A stretch of 64,000 nucleotides of DNA from Mugil cephalus (GCF_022458985.1 NC_061783.1:14577913-14641912); one strand, 5' to 3'. Positions 13,051 through 24,892 are shown, counted from the stretch's first letter. The notes: a model not told the origin generated them from the letters alone. Numbers and translations: made by a program.

Positions 13051-13051
<1 letters not shown>
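12046..13051. other. Unannotated stretch
   Basis: No gene was supported. Small GT-rich patches lie near 12711-12735 and 12945-12965. The 127-aa minus-strand frame at 12432-12815 has no protein-family motif and translates CA-rich sequence. Confidence 0.4.

Positions 13052-13108
<57 letters not shown>
13052..13108. repeat. (AC)n microsatellite, about 28 units
   Basis: An uninterrupted CA-repeat of roughly 57 bp, one of the longest in the window. Open frames through it encode only alternating Val-Cys or His-Thr. Confidence 0.95.
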
Positions 13109-13111
<3 letters not shown>

Positions 13112-13582
13112 AATAGACACCCACAGACACCCACACACAGCCTCAGGCAAGGGCAGGAGAGAAACACATTTTCTTGTGTGTGCAAATGCGCAGAATAGAG
13201 TGGTGCAATGCAGCCACAGCCACGCACACACATCCAAAATTCAGAAGGAAATTTGTTTTGCTTTTTTTTTTTTTTTTGAAAAGTGACGTTCAAAGACCTT
13301 CCTCGAAACCGTACACAGCAGCACAACATTGGATACACACCAAGTGGGACTGGGCGACATATCAAATTCATTCAAGTTGAATTCATTGCTTGTGATCGAT
13401 GTGAAAAGCGTCTGAATCTTATAAAGATGTGGAAAGTATGAGCCACCGATCTGAATATATATATATATATTTCTTTGAGGTAGTAGTGCCCCATTTATAC
13501 AATAAAACACGAGAGAGGAGCAGTTTTACCAGCAGATAAATACAACAACGTCATCAGTTGAGAAATATATTGATATCATATA
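13109..13582. other. Unannotated stretch with small (AT)n
   Basis: It contains a poly-T run at about 13262-13277 and a short (AT)n at about 13455-13471. No gene was supported. Confidence 0.4.
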
Positions 13583-14728
13583 CACTCACTGGCCACTTTA
13601 TTAGGTACACCTTGCTAGGAAAAAGTTGCACCCCATTTTGCCTTCAGAACTGTCTTAATTCTTCCTGGCAACAAGGTGTTGGAAACATTCCTCAGAGATT
13701 TTGGTCCATATTGACATGACAGCATCACATAGTTGCTGCAGATTTGTCGGCTGCTCATCTATAAATAGAATCTCCTGTTCCACCATATCCCAAAGGTTTC
13801 TCTATTGGGTTGAGATCTGGTGACTGTGGAGGCCACTGGAGCACAGTGAACTCATTGTCATGTTCAAGAAACCACTTTGAGATGATATGAGCTTTGTGAC
13901 ATGGTGCATTATCGTGCTGGAAGTAGGCGTCAGAAGATGGGTTCACTGTGGTCATAAAGGGATGGACATGGTCAGCAACAATAATTAGGTAGGTTGTGGC
14001 ATTTAAACCATGCTACGTTTATACTAAGGGGCCCAAAGTGTGACAAGAAAATACCCCCCACACCATTACATCATCACCACCAGCCTGAACTGTCGATACA
14101 AGGCAGGATGGATCCATGCTTTCATGTTGTCTGACTCTGCCATCCGAATGTCGCAACTGAAATTGAGACTAATCAGACCAGGCAACATTTTTCTAATCTT
14201 CTATTGTCCAGTTTTGTAGAGCCTGTGTGAACTGTAGTCTCAGTTTCCTGTTCTTAGTTGGCACCAGGTGTGGTCTTCTGCTGCCGTAGTCCATCTTCTT
14301 CCAGGTTCGACGTGTTGTGCGTTCAGAGATGGTATTCTGCATTCCTTGGTTGTAACGAGTGGTTATTTGAGTTACTGTTGCCTTTCTATCATCTCCAACC
14401 AGTCTGTCCATTCTCCTCTGACCTCTGACATCAACAAGGCATTTTCATTCACACAACTGCTGCTCACTGGATATTTTCTCTTTTTCGGACCATTCTCTGT
14501 AAACCCCAGCAGATAAGCAGTTTCTGAAACACTCCAACAACCATACCACATTCAAAGTCAGTTAAATCCCCTTTATTCCCCATTGATGCTCGGTTTGAAC
14601 TTCAGCAAGTTGTCTTAATCACCTCTACACGACTAAATGCATTGAGTTGCAGCCATGTGATCAGCTGATTAGCTATTCGTGTTAACAAGCAATTCAACAG
14701 GTGTAAATAATAAAGTGACCAGTGAGTA
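13583..14728 (-). mobile_element. Degenerate Tc1-type transposon
   Basis: The left end 'cactcactggccactttatt' follows TA at 13581-13582. The right end 'aataaagtgaccagtgag' is its imperfect inverted copy and is followed by TA (14727-14728). The interior, about 1.1 kb, encodes remnants of a Tc1 transposase on the minus strand. Length and structure fit the Tc1/mariner superfamily. The mutated termini and broken coding frame indicate an old, inactive copy. Confidence 0.85.
13755..14411 (-). pseudogene. Tc1 transposase remnant (DDE domain broken by frameshifts)
   Basis: Two separate minus-strand pieces are readable. The upstream piece (14411-14193) reads as an HTH-linker region with 'RKATVTQITTRYN' and 'ERTTRRTWKKMDYGSRRPH', ending in 'QNWTIED'. 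The downstream piece (13955-13755) has 'YFQHDNAPCHKAHI' and '[12 protein letters not shown]', which carry the second Asp and the final Glu motifs of a DDE transposase. The reading frame is lost between them (about 13956-14192) and again just after the 'NPIE' motif, where the usual 'xLW' context is replaced. The N-terminus is incomplete. It cannot make a functional enzyme. Confidence 0.85.
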
Positions 14729-14859
14729 GATATGTCAAGACAATCAGTGACGAAAAGTTCACTTCAGTAACTGTAGAAAATACCACTATATATCTCAATT
14801 TACTGATTTATATCTGCTGGCGTAAATGGAGAAAAGCAACAATCATGCCACCCGGGCAT

Positions 14860-14991
14860 TCAACATATTTTAGTGAAGGGATAAAGATGCTGCTGCCACC
14901 CTACTGTTGCACGTATAGTAGATAGGGGGTCCCTACTTAATCTCTCCATCAGTTTAGGGATCCTTGTCCTGAAAAACGTTGAAGACCCCTG
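14860..14991 (-). mobile_element. hAT-like non-autonomous element, solo end
   Basis: The segment ends '...gaaaaacgttgaagacccct|g' after 'ccctacttaatctctccatc'. This is the same terminus seen at 19081 and 33328 and, inverted, at 40710. It also shares 'ctactgttgcacgtat' with the 18.86 kb copy. The other terminus is absent, so this is a truncated fragment. Confidence 0.6.
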
Positions 14992-16734
14992 CATTAGATG
15001 AGTTAATTGATGGACGCAGAAAACTTTCAAACGTGGGCCACGTAAAGGTAAATTTGAGTATAAAATTACAAACTGATCTATTTTATAGACGTTCTTATAT
15101 GCGGGCACCCTGGTGTGAATTCAGACAAGGAACTTACATTTTATTTCCTAAGTCACTTACTGTATATACTGACTCCAACACTCCAATCCAATCTATAGTT
15201 AAACTGAAACAAATTAATTAAAAATGGCCTATGCAAGCCACAACACTAAGATATAAACTCCTACCTGAACCATTGGAGGAAATAAAAATAAAAGTCTCTG
15301 GATTAATTCTGAAGTGATTATTCCACCACAGTCTCATTAGCATGCTGATTCAACATGAGGCACACGCCAAAGCTCCGCTGCAGCAAATCATGTGTTCTTA
15401 TAATGTCACCATGCTAATAACATTTTACAGCGGCATTAAATGTGCAGCACGGGGAAACTCCAGCTGTGTTCCCAGAATAGATGTGCTACTTTCTACAAAT
15501 GCAAAGGAGCAGGACTATGTTTAGGTTTTTGAGGTTAAAGGAACTTTTCCAATTTTCTTTTATTCATCACACACTTTCGGTTACAATCGGTGACTCATTA
15601 CTTCCTAATTAAGGACGTTCATATCTGAGCATGTGACCCGACAATTAATAGCACAGGATTACAAATTTCCTCACGATTTGAGTGGTTCTTTTTTTCCTTG
15701 CCGCTTGTTAAGAGCTCTGAGTTTATGCATGGTTAGTGATTTGCAGATTTGTACCACGCCCCAGTCCAACTGAACCGTGCCCAGGCGAGCCAACGAAACC
15801 TGGACCGTGGGGGTCAAACTGCGGTAGTTGCCTAGTGAGACGTAAGGTGCTTTCACACTCCGTGCTCGTCATTGTTCTGAGACTGTGAGCGTTTCCCTGG
15901 CAGGGTTGGTTTGTTTTGACTGGTGTTACTAGAGCAATGGCACTCTCTGGAGCTATTAAAATATAGCGAGAACACATGTCAGCCATGGATCGATACGGCA
16001 TAGTATTCATAAGCTAATAATTATAGAAGCAGTTCGTTTACCTGATTCATCTTTGAAACAGAAACTTGCTGCATTCCTCCAGAATGTGTCTTCTCTCCCT
16101 GAGGCGTTTAACATGAGTCTTTTGGCAACTTTCAAATCATCTACAGAACAAAATAATGAGGCGAATTAGATCAGCCCTGTTTTTTTCGTGTGGGACCTAA
16201 TGATCTCTGCCGCCTTTAAAAGAGTGGATGAGACGAGCCGAGTTTCGTCCAACAGTAGATAACACATTCAAAACAGGGCCGAGAACACAGTGACTGAGAG
16301 AACGCAGTAAATGAAAACTGTTGTGAGCATGCCGTCTGATGAACAAGGCCGGCTCGGGATGAAGGCACGACTTGAAAAATACCTTTACCCAGCACATATC
16401 TGTCATTCACGCATACAACTTCAAACTCACGCACGGATTCCATCCCTTCGAGGTAACTGTGTAGCATAAAAATGCTACTTGTTCGAGCACCAATTTCCCC
16501 AAAACAAAGTTTATTTAAAAGAGCGGTGACAAACAGAAAGAGAAGTGCAGCACAGATCAGCGCTAATGCCGCCCACTCTCATACTCTCCTTTCATCGCCG
16601 CTTCTTTCCACTGAACACATATCGACACGCAACTATTTCGCATTCTTTGTGTGAACACTGCAACCGCTTCGCCGTTTCATGCAGAAAAACAGAAACAGAA
16701 ATTCAATTTGGGAGCCTGATTGGCTGAGTCACCG
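14992..16734. other. Unannotated stretch
   Basis: No supported gene was found. The overlapping frames on both strands near 15671-16010 and 16197-16467 have no family motifs. The sequence is of mixed composition and no repeat family was recognised. Confidence 0.4.
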
Positions 16735-16985
16735 AGGAGGAGGAAGGAGAAGAGGGAGAGGGAGAGAGGTCAGGAAGAGACAGAGGGGGGAATCTAGACA
16801 GGGGAGGTGGGAAAAGGAGAAGAGGGTGACGCTGAGCGAGGAGTGAACGGATGAGGCAGGAGAGGGAGCGAGAGGAGAAATGATGCAGAGAAGGAGTGAC
16901 GGGCCGAGGGATGGAGGGATTAAGGGACTAAGGGGGTGTAAAGAGAGGGAAGGAAGGAGGAGAGAGAGAGACAGAGAGGCATTGT
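16735..16985. repeat. Polypurine tract (+ strand G/A-rich)
   Basis: About 250 bp on the + strand are dominated by G and A in 'gaggaag', 'gagagg' and 'gggaga' units with few pyrimidines. Such strand-asymmetric tracts can adopt triplex (H-DNA) structure. No coding signal was seen. Confidence 0.7.
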
Positions 16986-17019
16986 GCTGTGTGGCAGCCC
17001 CCAGTTGCTGTTTGCTTTG

Positions 17020-17033
17020 GTTGTCGCGGCAAC
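17020..17033. promoter_or_regulatory. RFX X-box-like inverted repeat
   Basis: 'gttgtcgcggcaac' is two 6-bp half sites (GTTGTC and GGCAAC) around a CG spacer, close to the RFX X-box consensus GTNRCC-N(0-3)-RGYAAC. One mismatch is present. It is a sequence match only, since no nearby promoter or gene could be identified. Confidence 0.3.
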
Positions 17034-18639
17034 CACGGGAGAGAGGGGCTTGATAAGTTAACCAGATGGTAAGAGACGGAGAGAAGGAGCAGAGTGTGTG
17101 TTTTCATATGTGTGTGTGTGTAGAGCTACCCCAGCGTCATCCAGACCCTCTTTTGAATCTCTGGCGATGACGGGCGACAAGTGACAGATGTTTGAACCTC
17201 TTATTAGTCTTTTAATCTCTTCCCGTTGTTCCGGCGAAGGCCAAAGAACATGTGAAGCACTGGAACACAACAAACTAATATTTTGCTTTTTTCAGGCCTC
17301 CTCATCTTTGTTCCTCCTGCACCTCTTAACACGTTAACACTTATGTTAACTGTATTCCCTCTGCTTCCCACCTCTGTTGGCTTCCAACCAACTAGGTCTC
17401 CAAAGGATAAAGCAAAACGTACTTTTCATCACGAGTCTCAAAATATTATATAATGCGTCCTCGCATCAAAACTAAAGAAAAAGGGGGATTTGTTTTTCAT
17501 GGTGCTGACCTCCACGACTATTTAAAAGTCTGTTAAGCGCCGCTTACATCTGCTTCGATACCACTCGGACATCAATCTGAAATCTCACGCTCCGGCCAAA
17601 AAAGGGAAAGAAGGAAGGAGGCTTGCCTAGAAACCCACCGGGTCGATCTCTGTGTCAGCAGCGAGCGAGGCACGGAGTATGCATGCGAAGCCTTGATGTT
17701 TGGAGAAGGCGCTCCAGAAACAGCCACGCTCGGATGAACCTCTATTTGTTTCCCACATGTGAGCGAAGGCCTCCAAAAGTCTGCACCAAGAATTTATTCG
17801 CGAACTGACAAAAGCAAACCCTGAAGGCGTTGTAGTTTGGTGCCGGCCCAGAATAACTTTAAATCAATTCAATCAAAGCAGAAGGTGCAGTTAAATCTTA
17901 AAGTGTCTTAGGCATAATGACTGACGCTCCATGATCAGGAGTGTTTTCTAGCGTTCTGCGTTTGTTTTTGGATGACAGAGATGCTCTCCTCTTGCTACGC
18001 AGGCATCTGCTAAGCTTTCTGCAGGACGGGAGGGTGAACAGCGCACACCTTCTTCTTTTAATTCCCTTCCCCATCGCTTATTTATGTGCAATGTGTGGCC
18101 AGTGCCGAGGTGTGAGCTGGATGAGTGTGTGCGCGCCACAGAGTGGGGTCGTCGTCAAGGCCAACTAGAAAGAGAATTTTACCAGTTTAATTTAAAAGTG
18201 AGAGAAAGTGTGTGTCTTTGTGAAGAATGACCAAGGGAGATGAAAGAAGAATTTCTTCTTTTTTTTTTCCTTTTTTATGAAGATTAATTTTTACAACCTG
18301 AAGGCCTGAAGCAGAGGGGGAGAGGGAAGAACAGAGAGAATGAAGCCGAGGGGGAGGGGGCAGAAGCTGCGGGGAGGGAAAGGTGCAGAAAACAAAAGGT
18401 GAGGGGAAGTAGAAAGGGAATAAAGGTCAAGATAAAGATCAGTGTTCATCCACGGTGTCGGCTGGACGAATAAAACATTCTTTAATGCATGTTTTAACAA
18501 GCGACTAACCTTGACCACAAAAAAACAACTTGGAAATGGGGACAACACCGACACAGAGTCACATGCTGCAGTACGAACGTCTGTTTAGGAAGCAGGAACA
18601 TTTTGGTTCTTTGTTGGCAGATTTAACAAAAAACTACTG
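17034..18639. other. Unannotated stretch
   Basis: No supported gene was found. A short (GT)n lies at about 17107-17121, a T-run at 18259-18267 and a purine-rich patch at about 18305-18425. The short frames have no family motifs. Confidence 0.4.
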
Positions 18640-19081
18640 GATAATTTATTGATTCTGGTATCTACATTCACCGGGACCCCTAGGGGAACACAGAGGTACT
18701 GCAGAGGGGTCACAAAATCGTTGACATCATAGACATTTTTTTTAACTTTACTTTTTTTTATAATTTTCCTACACAAATTTAAATTTCCTTAAATACATAT
18801 TAACATGAATCCAACATACTTTAGTAAGGCATACTATGTAATGTATATTTTATGGCGGTTGCATACCTACTCTACTGTTGCACGTATTTGAAGAAAGGAA
18901 ATGAATATTTGAACCTGTGTATTATTTGAATAGCTTAAATTTAAATGTAAAAATGTTAAAAAATAATATATTTATACATAGCACCAGACCAAGTATAATA
19001 TAGGACACATATAGTAGGGGTCACTACTTAATCTCTCCATCAGTTTGGGGTCCTTGGCCTGGAAAATGTTGAAGACCCCTG
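18640..19081 (-). mobile_element. hAT-like non-autonomous element, partly decayed
   Basis: This starts within '...gggacccctagggg...gaggggtcacaaaatc' and ends 'aatgttgaagacccct|g'. It aligns by eye with both halves of the element that flanks the Tc1 copy at 31.4-33.3 kb: the 'cacagaggtactgcag' block, a T-rich centre with 'caaatttaaatttcctt', and the 'ctctccatcagtttggggtcc' end. It therefore shows what that element looked like before the Tc1 insertion. The extreme left terminus is not preserved. Confidence 0.65.
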
Positions 19082-19809
19082 CTATAAAAGCCATTAAAAG
19101 GAAACCCACACCTATAAACGCACAATAAACCCACTAAAATGTAGCTTTATGACCAGTTAATTATTAAGGAACAGTTGAACAACGTATAAACAAACTATTA
19201 ATATATGGATGTATTTAAATCACATAAATGAATATTAAATCTCTATTTTATGATCTCATAAAATGTTAACAGGCTCAGTTTACTCGGTCTTCATTTGTGT
19301 TGTTTTAATTTGTCCAAATAAACTAAATATCACAGTGGCTAAATTAGAAACAATGAGGACTATTCAGTATATTTTTATGATGTTTGTACATACAGCACCG
19401 TACAAACAAAGGCTTTGTTGGATGCATCGCATGTGACGCACACACACAGAGACGCAGCCTCACTCTCCCAGAAGACGGCTGAGAAGCATGAATATGTATT
19501 ATGAGTTCAAAAGATGAGCAAATAAACAGAAAAAAAAAAAAACAGCTCCCTTTCATTTCTCCAGTAAGGAAGTGTGTTTGCGTTTCTAATTTGGTCCGTC
19601 TCCAGTGTCTGAGGTGTGCCACGGGGATGTCAGTCATGGGCGCAGACACACAGACACGCTGGTGATCAAATCTAGTGAAGAGGTGAATGCAAGCGAATGC
19701 AACACACGCTTTAAGCCACTGGACATAAACGTCGAGGATTTTTCAGAGATCCGGTGAAAGACAACTTTATCTGTACGAGGAGAAGACGTAAGGAAAGAGG
19801 GAGCAAGAT
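19082..19809. other. Unannotated AT-rich stretch
   Basis: No gene was supported. The minus-strand frame at 19344-19649 shows no family motif and contains a translated poly-A run (about 19530-19543). Confidence 0.4.
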
Positions 19810-20575
19810 CACTGTAAAAGCCGCAACTTAAATTAGTTCAACCTAATGTTAACTTTACATTATCTGAACTAAAAATGTTTAGTATTTTTGGAAATATGGT
19901 AAAGTATCAGTTTCAACTAAGTGTATTGTGTGAAGTTGATCTCACTATGTAATATATTTGCTAAACTCAATATTTTAAGTTTGAGCATATGACCCCTGGA
20001 GGTGGCTTGATGCAGCTCTCTGAGCATGTGCTGCGTAACCAGAGGAGGCTTCCCACTAAGATTCCTGCCAAAGCTGCCAGAAGGGATGTGCCATACTTTC
20101 ACTATTTTTCCTTTCGATTCGATCATACCAAGTCTAATATCCTGATTCCAATATTTTTAGATGTCTTCTTGTGTAGAAGAAAATTATGACTGTTATAATT
20201 AAAGATCCGGTCCGGGTTCGAGTCCCGACTCGCGCCTTTCTGTTTGGAGTTTGCATGTTCTCCCCGTGTCTGCGTGGGTTCTCCCCGGGTCCTCCGGTTT
20301 CCTCCCACCTTCCCAAAGCTTGCTTGTTAGTTTACTTGGTGATTCTTACATGAGAATCAAGTTAACTGAACAAAATATAATTACAACTCAAATTATTAGT
20401 ATGTAGAACTCAACTTTTTAAGTCCTTATTTACAGGAAATCAAGTTATCTGATCACATCATACTGTAACTAGGTGGCAGAAATATATGTAATTCTCTTCA
20501 AAACTTAAGATTTTGTGTTCAAAACTTAAAAATCTATTGCAGGCAGTTGCCTTAAATTTTTGAGTTTTGGTCGCC
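19810..20575. mobile_element. MITE-like composite repeat carrying a SINE
   Basis: The flanks '...actgtaaaagccgcaactta' (about 19810) and '...gttgccttaaatttttgagt' (about 20565) resemble the ends of a teleost non-autonomous DNA repeat with 'acttaa' and 'aactcaa' motifs through its interior. A tRNA-derived SINE piece lies in the middle (20195-20325). No coding capacity is present. The boundaries are approximate and the class is uncertain. Confidence 0.4.
20195..20325 (+). mobile_element. tRNA-derived SINE fragment
   Basis: It contains a pol III B-box-like 'ggttcgagtcc' (about 20215), then the body 'ggagtttgcatgttctcccc', 'gtgtctgcgtgggttctcc' and 'ggtttcctcccacc'. The complementary body and the tRNA-like head of the same family occur at 54518-54755. 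The A-box half and the 3' tail are missing or unrecognisable here. Confidence 0.7.
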
Positions 20576-21315
20576 TTTTCATGTCAGCAGTGATGAGGGG
20601 GAAAAGGAGAGAGGTAAGGTGGGGGAAGGATACAGAGAGGAGCCTGACAAAACAATAAGGGTGAGACCAAGGGTGAAGCAGCAGTAAGGTTGGTGGAAGA
20701 TGGGCATTTTAAGCCCGTTAGGAGAGAGAGAAGAGAGTGGCCGTCCTCGCAAAAGCAACAAAGTTGGACAGAGAGAGGTTGAAAAGATGCAAGATCAGGT
20801 CAGTCAGGCAGATGGATAGATGGCAGATATGTAATTGTGCAGATATATAAATACATATATATATAAAAAAAAAAGAGAAAGGGAAAATCAAATGAGTGGC
20901 AAGATGAAGGGGGGAGCAGAAAAGGGGGCAGCTGCATAGAAACACAGAGTGTGTGTTACCAGTATGGCAGCAGTAGCAGTAACATTCCTGGCTGAACAGA
21001 TCAGCTGGCCTGAGGAGAAAGACAAACACAGGAGAGGAAACCATGTCTAGACTACAGCTACGCACACACACACTGCTGGAGTGCGCACACAATCCCGCCG
21101 ACACACAGACACTGAAAAGAGAAAATACACACATTCACACATCAACCTGCTAGTTAGACAAGGTGGGCGACTGCCAAGCACTGCCAAGAACCTGGTGGGG
21201 GAGACGACCGAAGGAGGAGGAGGGGATGGAAAATGGGTGGAAGAGAGATAGGAGGAAAAGAAGGGGCCGGGAAGAGGCATAAGGAGAGGTGGGAGAAATG
21301 GGCAGAGGGTGTTAC
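20576..21315. repeat. Purine-rich region on the + strand
   Basis: Purine-rich stretches (about 20590-20775, 20870-20930 and 21190-21310) are separated by mixed sequence. The long minus-strand frame of 138 aa at 20718-21134 is a translation of this pyrimidine-rich complement (Cys/Ser/Phe/Leu-rich) and shows no family motif. Confidence 0.55.
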
Positions 21316-22526
21316 CGTGAACGGGACACTAATGTAGGCCTCGAGTTTCTGCAGGATACTGATGATGTGGAAAAGTACTGTGGGCAGTTTTAAACCATAT
21401 CAGGGGCGTAAGAGGAGAAACGATAAAATAATTGAGGGAAAATACGCCGATGGACGCACAAAAAAAAGAAGACATAGATACGGTAAATAAAGAGTGGACT
21501 AACTACACAGGCGTAGCGTGAAGGCCAAGGGAAAGTCTGAAATGAAACTTTGTCTCCAACGGTGATTCAGAGTTGGACTGAGCAATCGTGACATTTTTAG
21601 TTGACGATCTTTGACCAGTTTTGAGGCATTTCTTCCAATTTCTTTGGCCACACCATTAACCATCATCATATTGAGGTAAACCGATAGTGGCACAAATTCT
21701 CCCCTCAGGTGCCATTAACCCACAGCAGTTAATGATTTTCTTTGGCTAAAATAACTGCAATCACACAGTTTTGTAACAGGCTAAACTCAGAGTCAATTTA
21801 AAAAGGTTCGGCGTTAAAATACTGCATGAAGCTACAAGACGTGCCTAAAACCTGAAATACCACCAAATAAACAATTTTTTTTGTGCACCTGCTTCTGCAA
21901 AGGTCAATAGTGAATGATTGTGAAAGTTTGAAATAGAAAAGGACAGACTGTACAGATTGTAGATTGGGCTACTGTTATTTCTAAAGGAGAATACAGAATA
22001 TATAAAGAAATTGAATCATCCTCCAAAGCTGGAGATATATCAAGGGCTCCATATATCTTGAAATGTCTTCACTGAACCAATGAGCGAGACTCTAAAGTTT
22101 ATGCCTTTGTGGGACTAGATGGCGTAAGCTGACGCCACTGCGAGCCATTTATACTTGTGCCTCGTCAGTCTGGCTCACTCCGTAACAACGCCACCCAAAC
22201 AATGGTAGGACGAGTTGTTTCTACATCCTGCTTCACTTTCAAGAAATGCGACTAAAACTTTTGCAGAACTTCGCTGAAGTCGAATCATACAAATGTTTGT
22301 GTCTCCCCTACCCTCTCAGTTAGCCTTTCATCGGTGTGTTCTATCTGTACTGATCCAAATCATAAATTCAAAAATGTGCAGATGGAGAAGTAGCCGGAAA
22401 TAGTAAAGCGGAAATATGCTACTACCCAGTGGACCAATCACAGCTCTTGCGTTCTGCATCACTGTGACGTGTGGTTACATTTCTGGGGAGATGCATATCA
22501 AGCTACGCCGTTAGAATCTGTGTATA
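21316..22526. other. Unannotated stretch
   Basis: No gene or repeat family was recognised with confidence. Confidence 0.35.
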
Positions 22527-22534
22527 GTCTGGAC

Positions 22535-22607
22535 TAGGGATGGGCATCGATAAGATTTTATTGATATCGTTGCCATTAGCGATTCTGCTTATCGATGCTC
22601 ATCCCTA
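22535..22607. mobile_element. 73-bp foldback hAT-type MITE with 8-bp TSD
   Basis: The element begins 'tagggatgggcatcgataag' and ends with its inverse, 19 of 20 positions matching by eye. It leaves a loop of about 33 bp. It is flanked by perfect 8-bp direct repeats 'gtctggac' at 22527-22534 and 22608-22615. The 8-bp duplication and TA(G)-type inverted ends fit the hAT superfamily. As RNA or single strand it would fold into a hairpin with a 20-bp stem. Confidence 0.85.
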
Positions 22608-22716
22608 GTCTGGACTGTGTCAAATTGATGCAGAAACCTGAACCACCTCTAAGTTTCTGAAGCTTTAAGTTAAAGAGTACTTCCTTTATCCAACGGTCAT
22701 GTGTCAGGGGGTGGGA

Positions 22717-22764
22717 AAGCTTCCAGTCAAGCTTCCAGTCAAGCTTCCAGTCAAGCTTCCAGTC
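22717..22764. repeat. 12-bp minisatellite, four perfect copies
   Basis: The unit 'aagcttccagtc' is repeated four times without change (22717-22728, 22729-22740, 22741-22752 and 22753-22764). Each unit contains a HindIII site. On the minus strand one frame reads Asp-Trp-Lys-Leu repeats, which is a consequence of the 12-bp period and not a protein signal. Confidence 0.95.
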
Positions 22765-24269
22765 AGGCCTCAGGGTGAGCAACATGGTAAAAGCTAAAGC
22801 TCGCTTTGTTGCCGTGGGAAGGTTAGTTTCAGTAGGGCCGCCAAAAATGGTCGAAATTAGATTGGGGAAACTTATCTGACCCTAAGCTCTGCCAAGAGTG
22901 CCAAAAATACTTTCCAGGAAGTCCCCAGGAATTAAATAAGCTTAATGGTTGACAGAAAGTTGGTATGGCAGTAAGTCTGAGCTAGTTCTTTTATCTCTTT
23001 CGTCTTGTACGTTGCCCACAATCTCAAGAACACGTCACAAGGTCTGTGTGCTTGAGGCAGCTGTCGTGTGAAAAGATGCCAAGACAAGCTGACATTTAAA
23101 CAAAACGTGGGATTTATTAATAAATCTCAGCGGTGGTCATGACAACACCCAGCTGAAATGAGATTTTACTCCAGGGCTCCTCAGTCACCTCAGACATCAC
23201 ACAACCTTTATAAAATAGTATATATATGTAGACGAAGCAATGAGTGGGCTAACTCCGAGCGTTGTTGAGAGGATCAAAACTTTCGACGACAAGTTAGATA
23301 CCACATCAAAGATGCATCGTCTGTTCGTTGTCATTAAAAACGGCCATCACTGAAATAATTATACGGTGATTACATGAGGTTGTAGTCAATAAATCTTTCG
23401 CAGAGAGGTTCAAGTCACTGTGAGAGTGGCAGGTAAACAGACTGTGCACAGATTGTTAATTGGCCATCGCAGGTAAGACTAACTCCAAAGTCTAATCAGC
23501 TACAGCACCTGGAGTGGAAAATAGACTTCCTGTGACACTTGGCCAAGTTTCACCAAGCAAACGCCCTTGGAGCCCACCTCCTGCACTCTCTGCCACCCTT
23601 TCCGTTGTAATCTAGTTTTTGTCATATCTTGAGATGCTAGCAGAGACGAGTGTGCGCCAGCCTATTAACGGTCTCATTTTTTAAATGGCGAAAATTACTG
23701 AAGCCAACTCTAAAATATTAGACAAATCTGTTAACTTGCAGCTTAAAATAAGACTGCCGTCACAGCAGGTGGTGCCATGAATTTACAGTAGAAAGGAAAA
23801 ATGCGGCTACAAAACGTTGGAACTACACGGAAGAAGAATTTGTTTCCCTTTCAAACGAGCTCATATTGATGCCCAATCACACGAGGCTGTTTGTGTGCAT
23901 TAGAGGTGGTAAATACGACAGTAAATACACTGCGCGTTGAGGCTGTATCAATTCATCTGCCTTCAGAGAGCCTTTAATATATCTGGGCTGCTGACGATGG
24001 TGCAAATCAATGAGCGCGACTGTTTTATGGTGCTACTGGATTTTTATATGATTCCCACATCAATGTGATGAAGTACTTTAATTTGTCAGGTGTTTGATTT
24101 CCTGAAAACAAACATCTCTTGCAAATTGCTTTGTCAATCTACGATATCCCAACTGAATTAATCAAGAAACAACAGAGAAACAAAAAGCAACGTATGAAGA
24201 ATATTCATAAATACACAAGAGGAAAAGAACATGTTATGTAATAGAGAATTGTATTTTTACCAATAAATT
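22765..24269. other. Unannotated stretch
   Basis: No gene, RNA or repeat family was recognised. Confidence 0.35.
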
Positions 24270-24330
24270 CAGGCTAGTATCGGCGATACTGATCCGATAC
24301 CAATACCATGTGTAAATAACCTAAAAAAAA
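24270..24330. mobile_element. Fragment of a 'gtatcggcgatactgatccg' repeat
   Basis: 'gtatcggcgatactgatccg' followed by 'ataccaatacc' is an imperfect palindromic motif that occurs in widespread fish DNA-transposon remnants, probably hAT. The flanks are AT-rich and no pair of termini can be defined. Confidence 0.3.
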
Positions 24331-24807
24331 AAATTAAAAAAATAGTGTATTTTAAATAATAGCTTCATGAAGAATAGAAGACATCAGAGTAATTTTTTTA
24401 TTTACTTTATATTATATAGTATATTGAATTAATATATTGAATTAGTGGCCTCATTTACTACATCAAGCTAATACAAAATAATACAAAATAAAAATGCAAT
24501 CGTACAAAATATGTGAAAATGGAGTTTCAATCATCGAAAAAAATAAAATAAAATAAGAATATAATTAATTATTAAATTGTTATAGAACTACTATAAAATG
24601 AAATCTTCTCCTCTTCTGTCCACCTCATCATAAATGCCTCATATTCTGTGTTGTGGTTTAACCTGAGGTGTTTCACAAGGTTTGTTGTGTTGCCACAACT
24701 CAATAGTTCAGATACTTAACACTGTGTTCCTACATTTCCTTCAATGACTGAAGTATCGAAAGCATTTGAGAATCGATTGTAGAGCATAAAGACCTGGTAT
24801 CTGCACA

Positions 24808-24892
24808 TTACTCCATGCTCTGATAAGTCACAGCTGCAATACAGGAGAAACAATATGAGTAACGTGGTCATAATGTTATGCCTGAATGGTAA
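24808..24892 (+). mobile_element. Truncated Tc1-like MITE right end
   Basis: 'ctctgataagtcacagctg' and 'gtggtcataatgttatgcct' match the right end of the 5346-5823 element family. Only the terminal 85 bp or so are recognisable, and the last bases of the inverted repeat are changed ('gaatggt'). Confidence 0.5.

Noticed and set aside
13052..13108. Val-Cys repeat peptide on the minus strand
   Set aside because: It is a translation of a CA microsatellite.
20195..20325. Functional tRNA gene at the B-box-like motif
   Set aside because: There is no complete cloverleaf or A box. The following body matches the SINE family at 54.5 kb.
20718..21134. 138-aa frame on the minus strand
   Set aside because: It is a pyrimidine-rich translation with Cys/Ser/Phe runs and no conserved motif.
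22717..22764. Possible CRISPR-like or protein repeat
   Set aside because: Units are 12 bp and directly adjacent with no spacers. It is a minisatellite in a eukaryotic genome.
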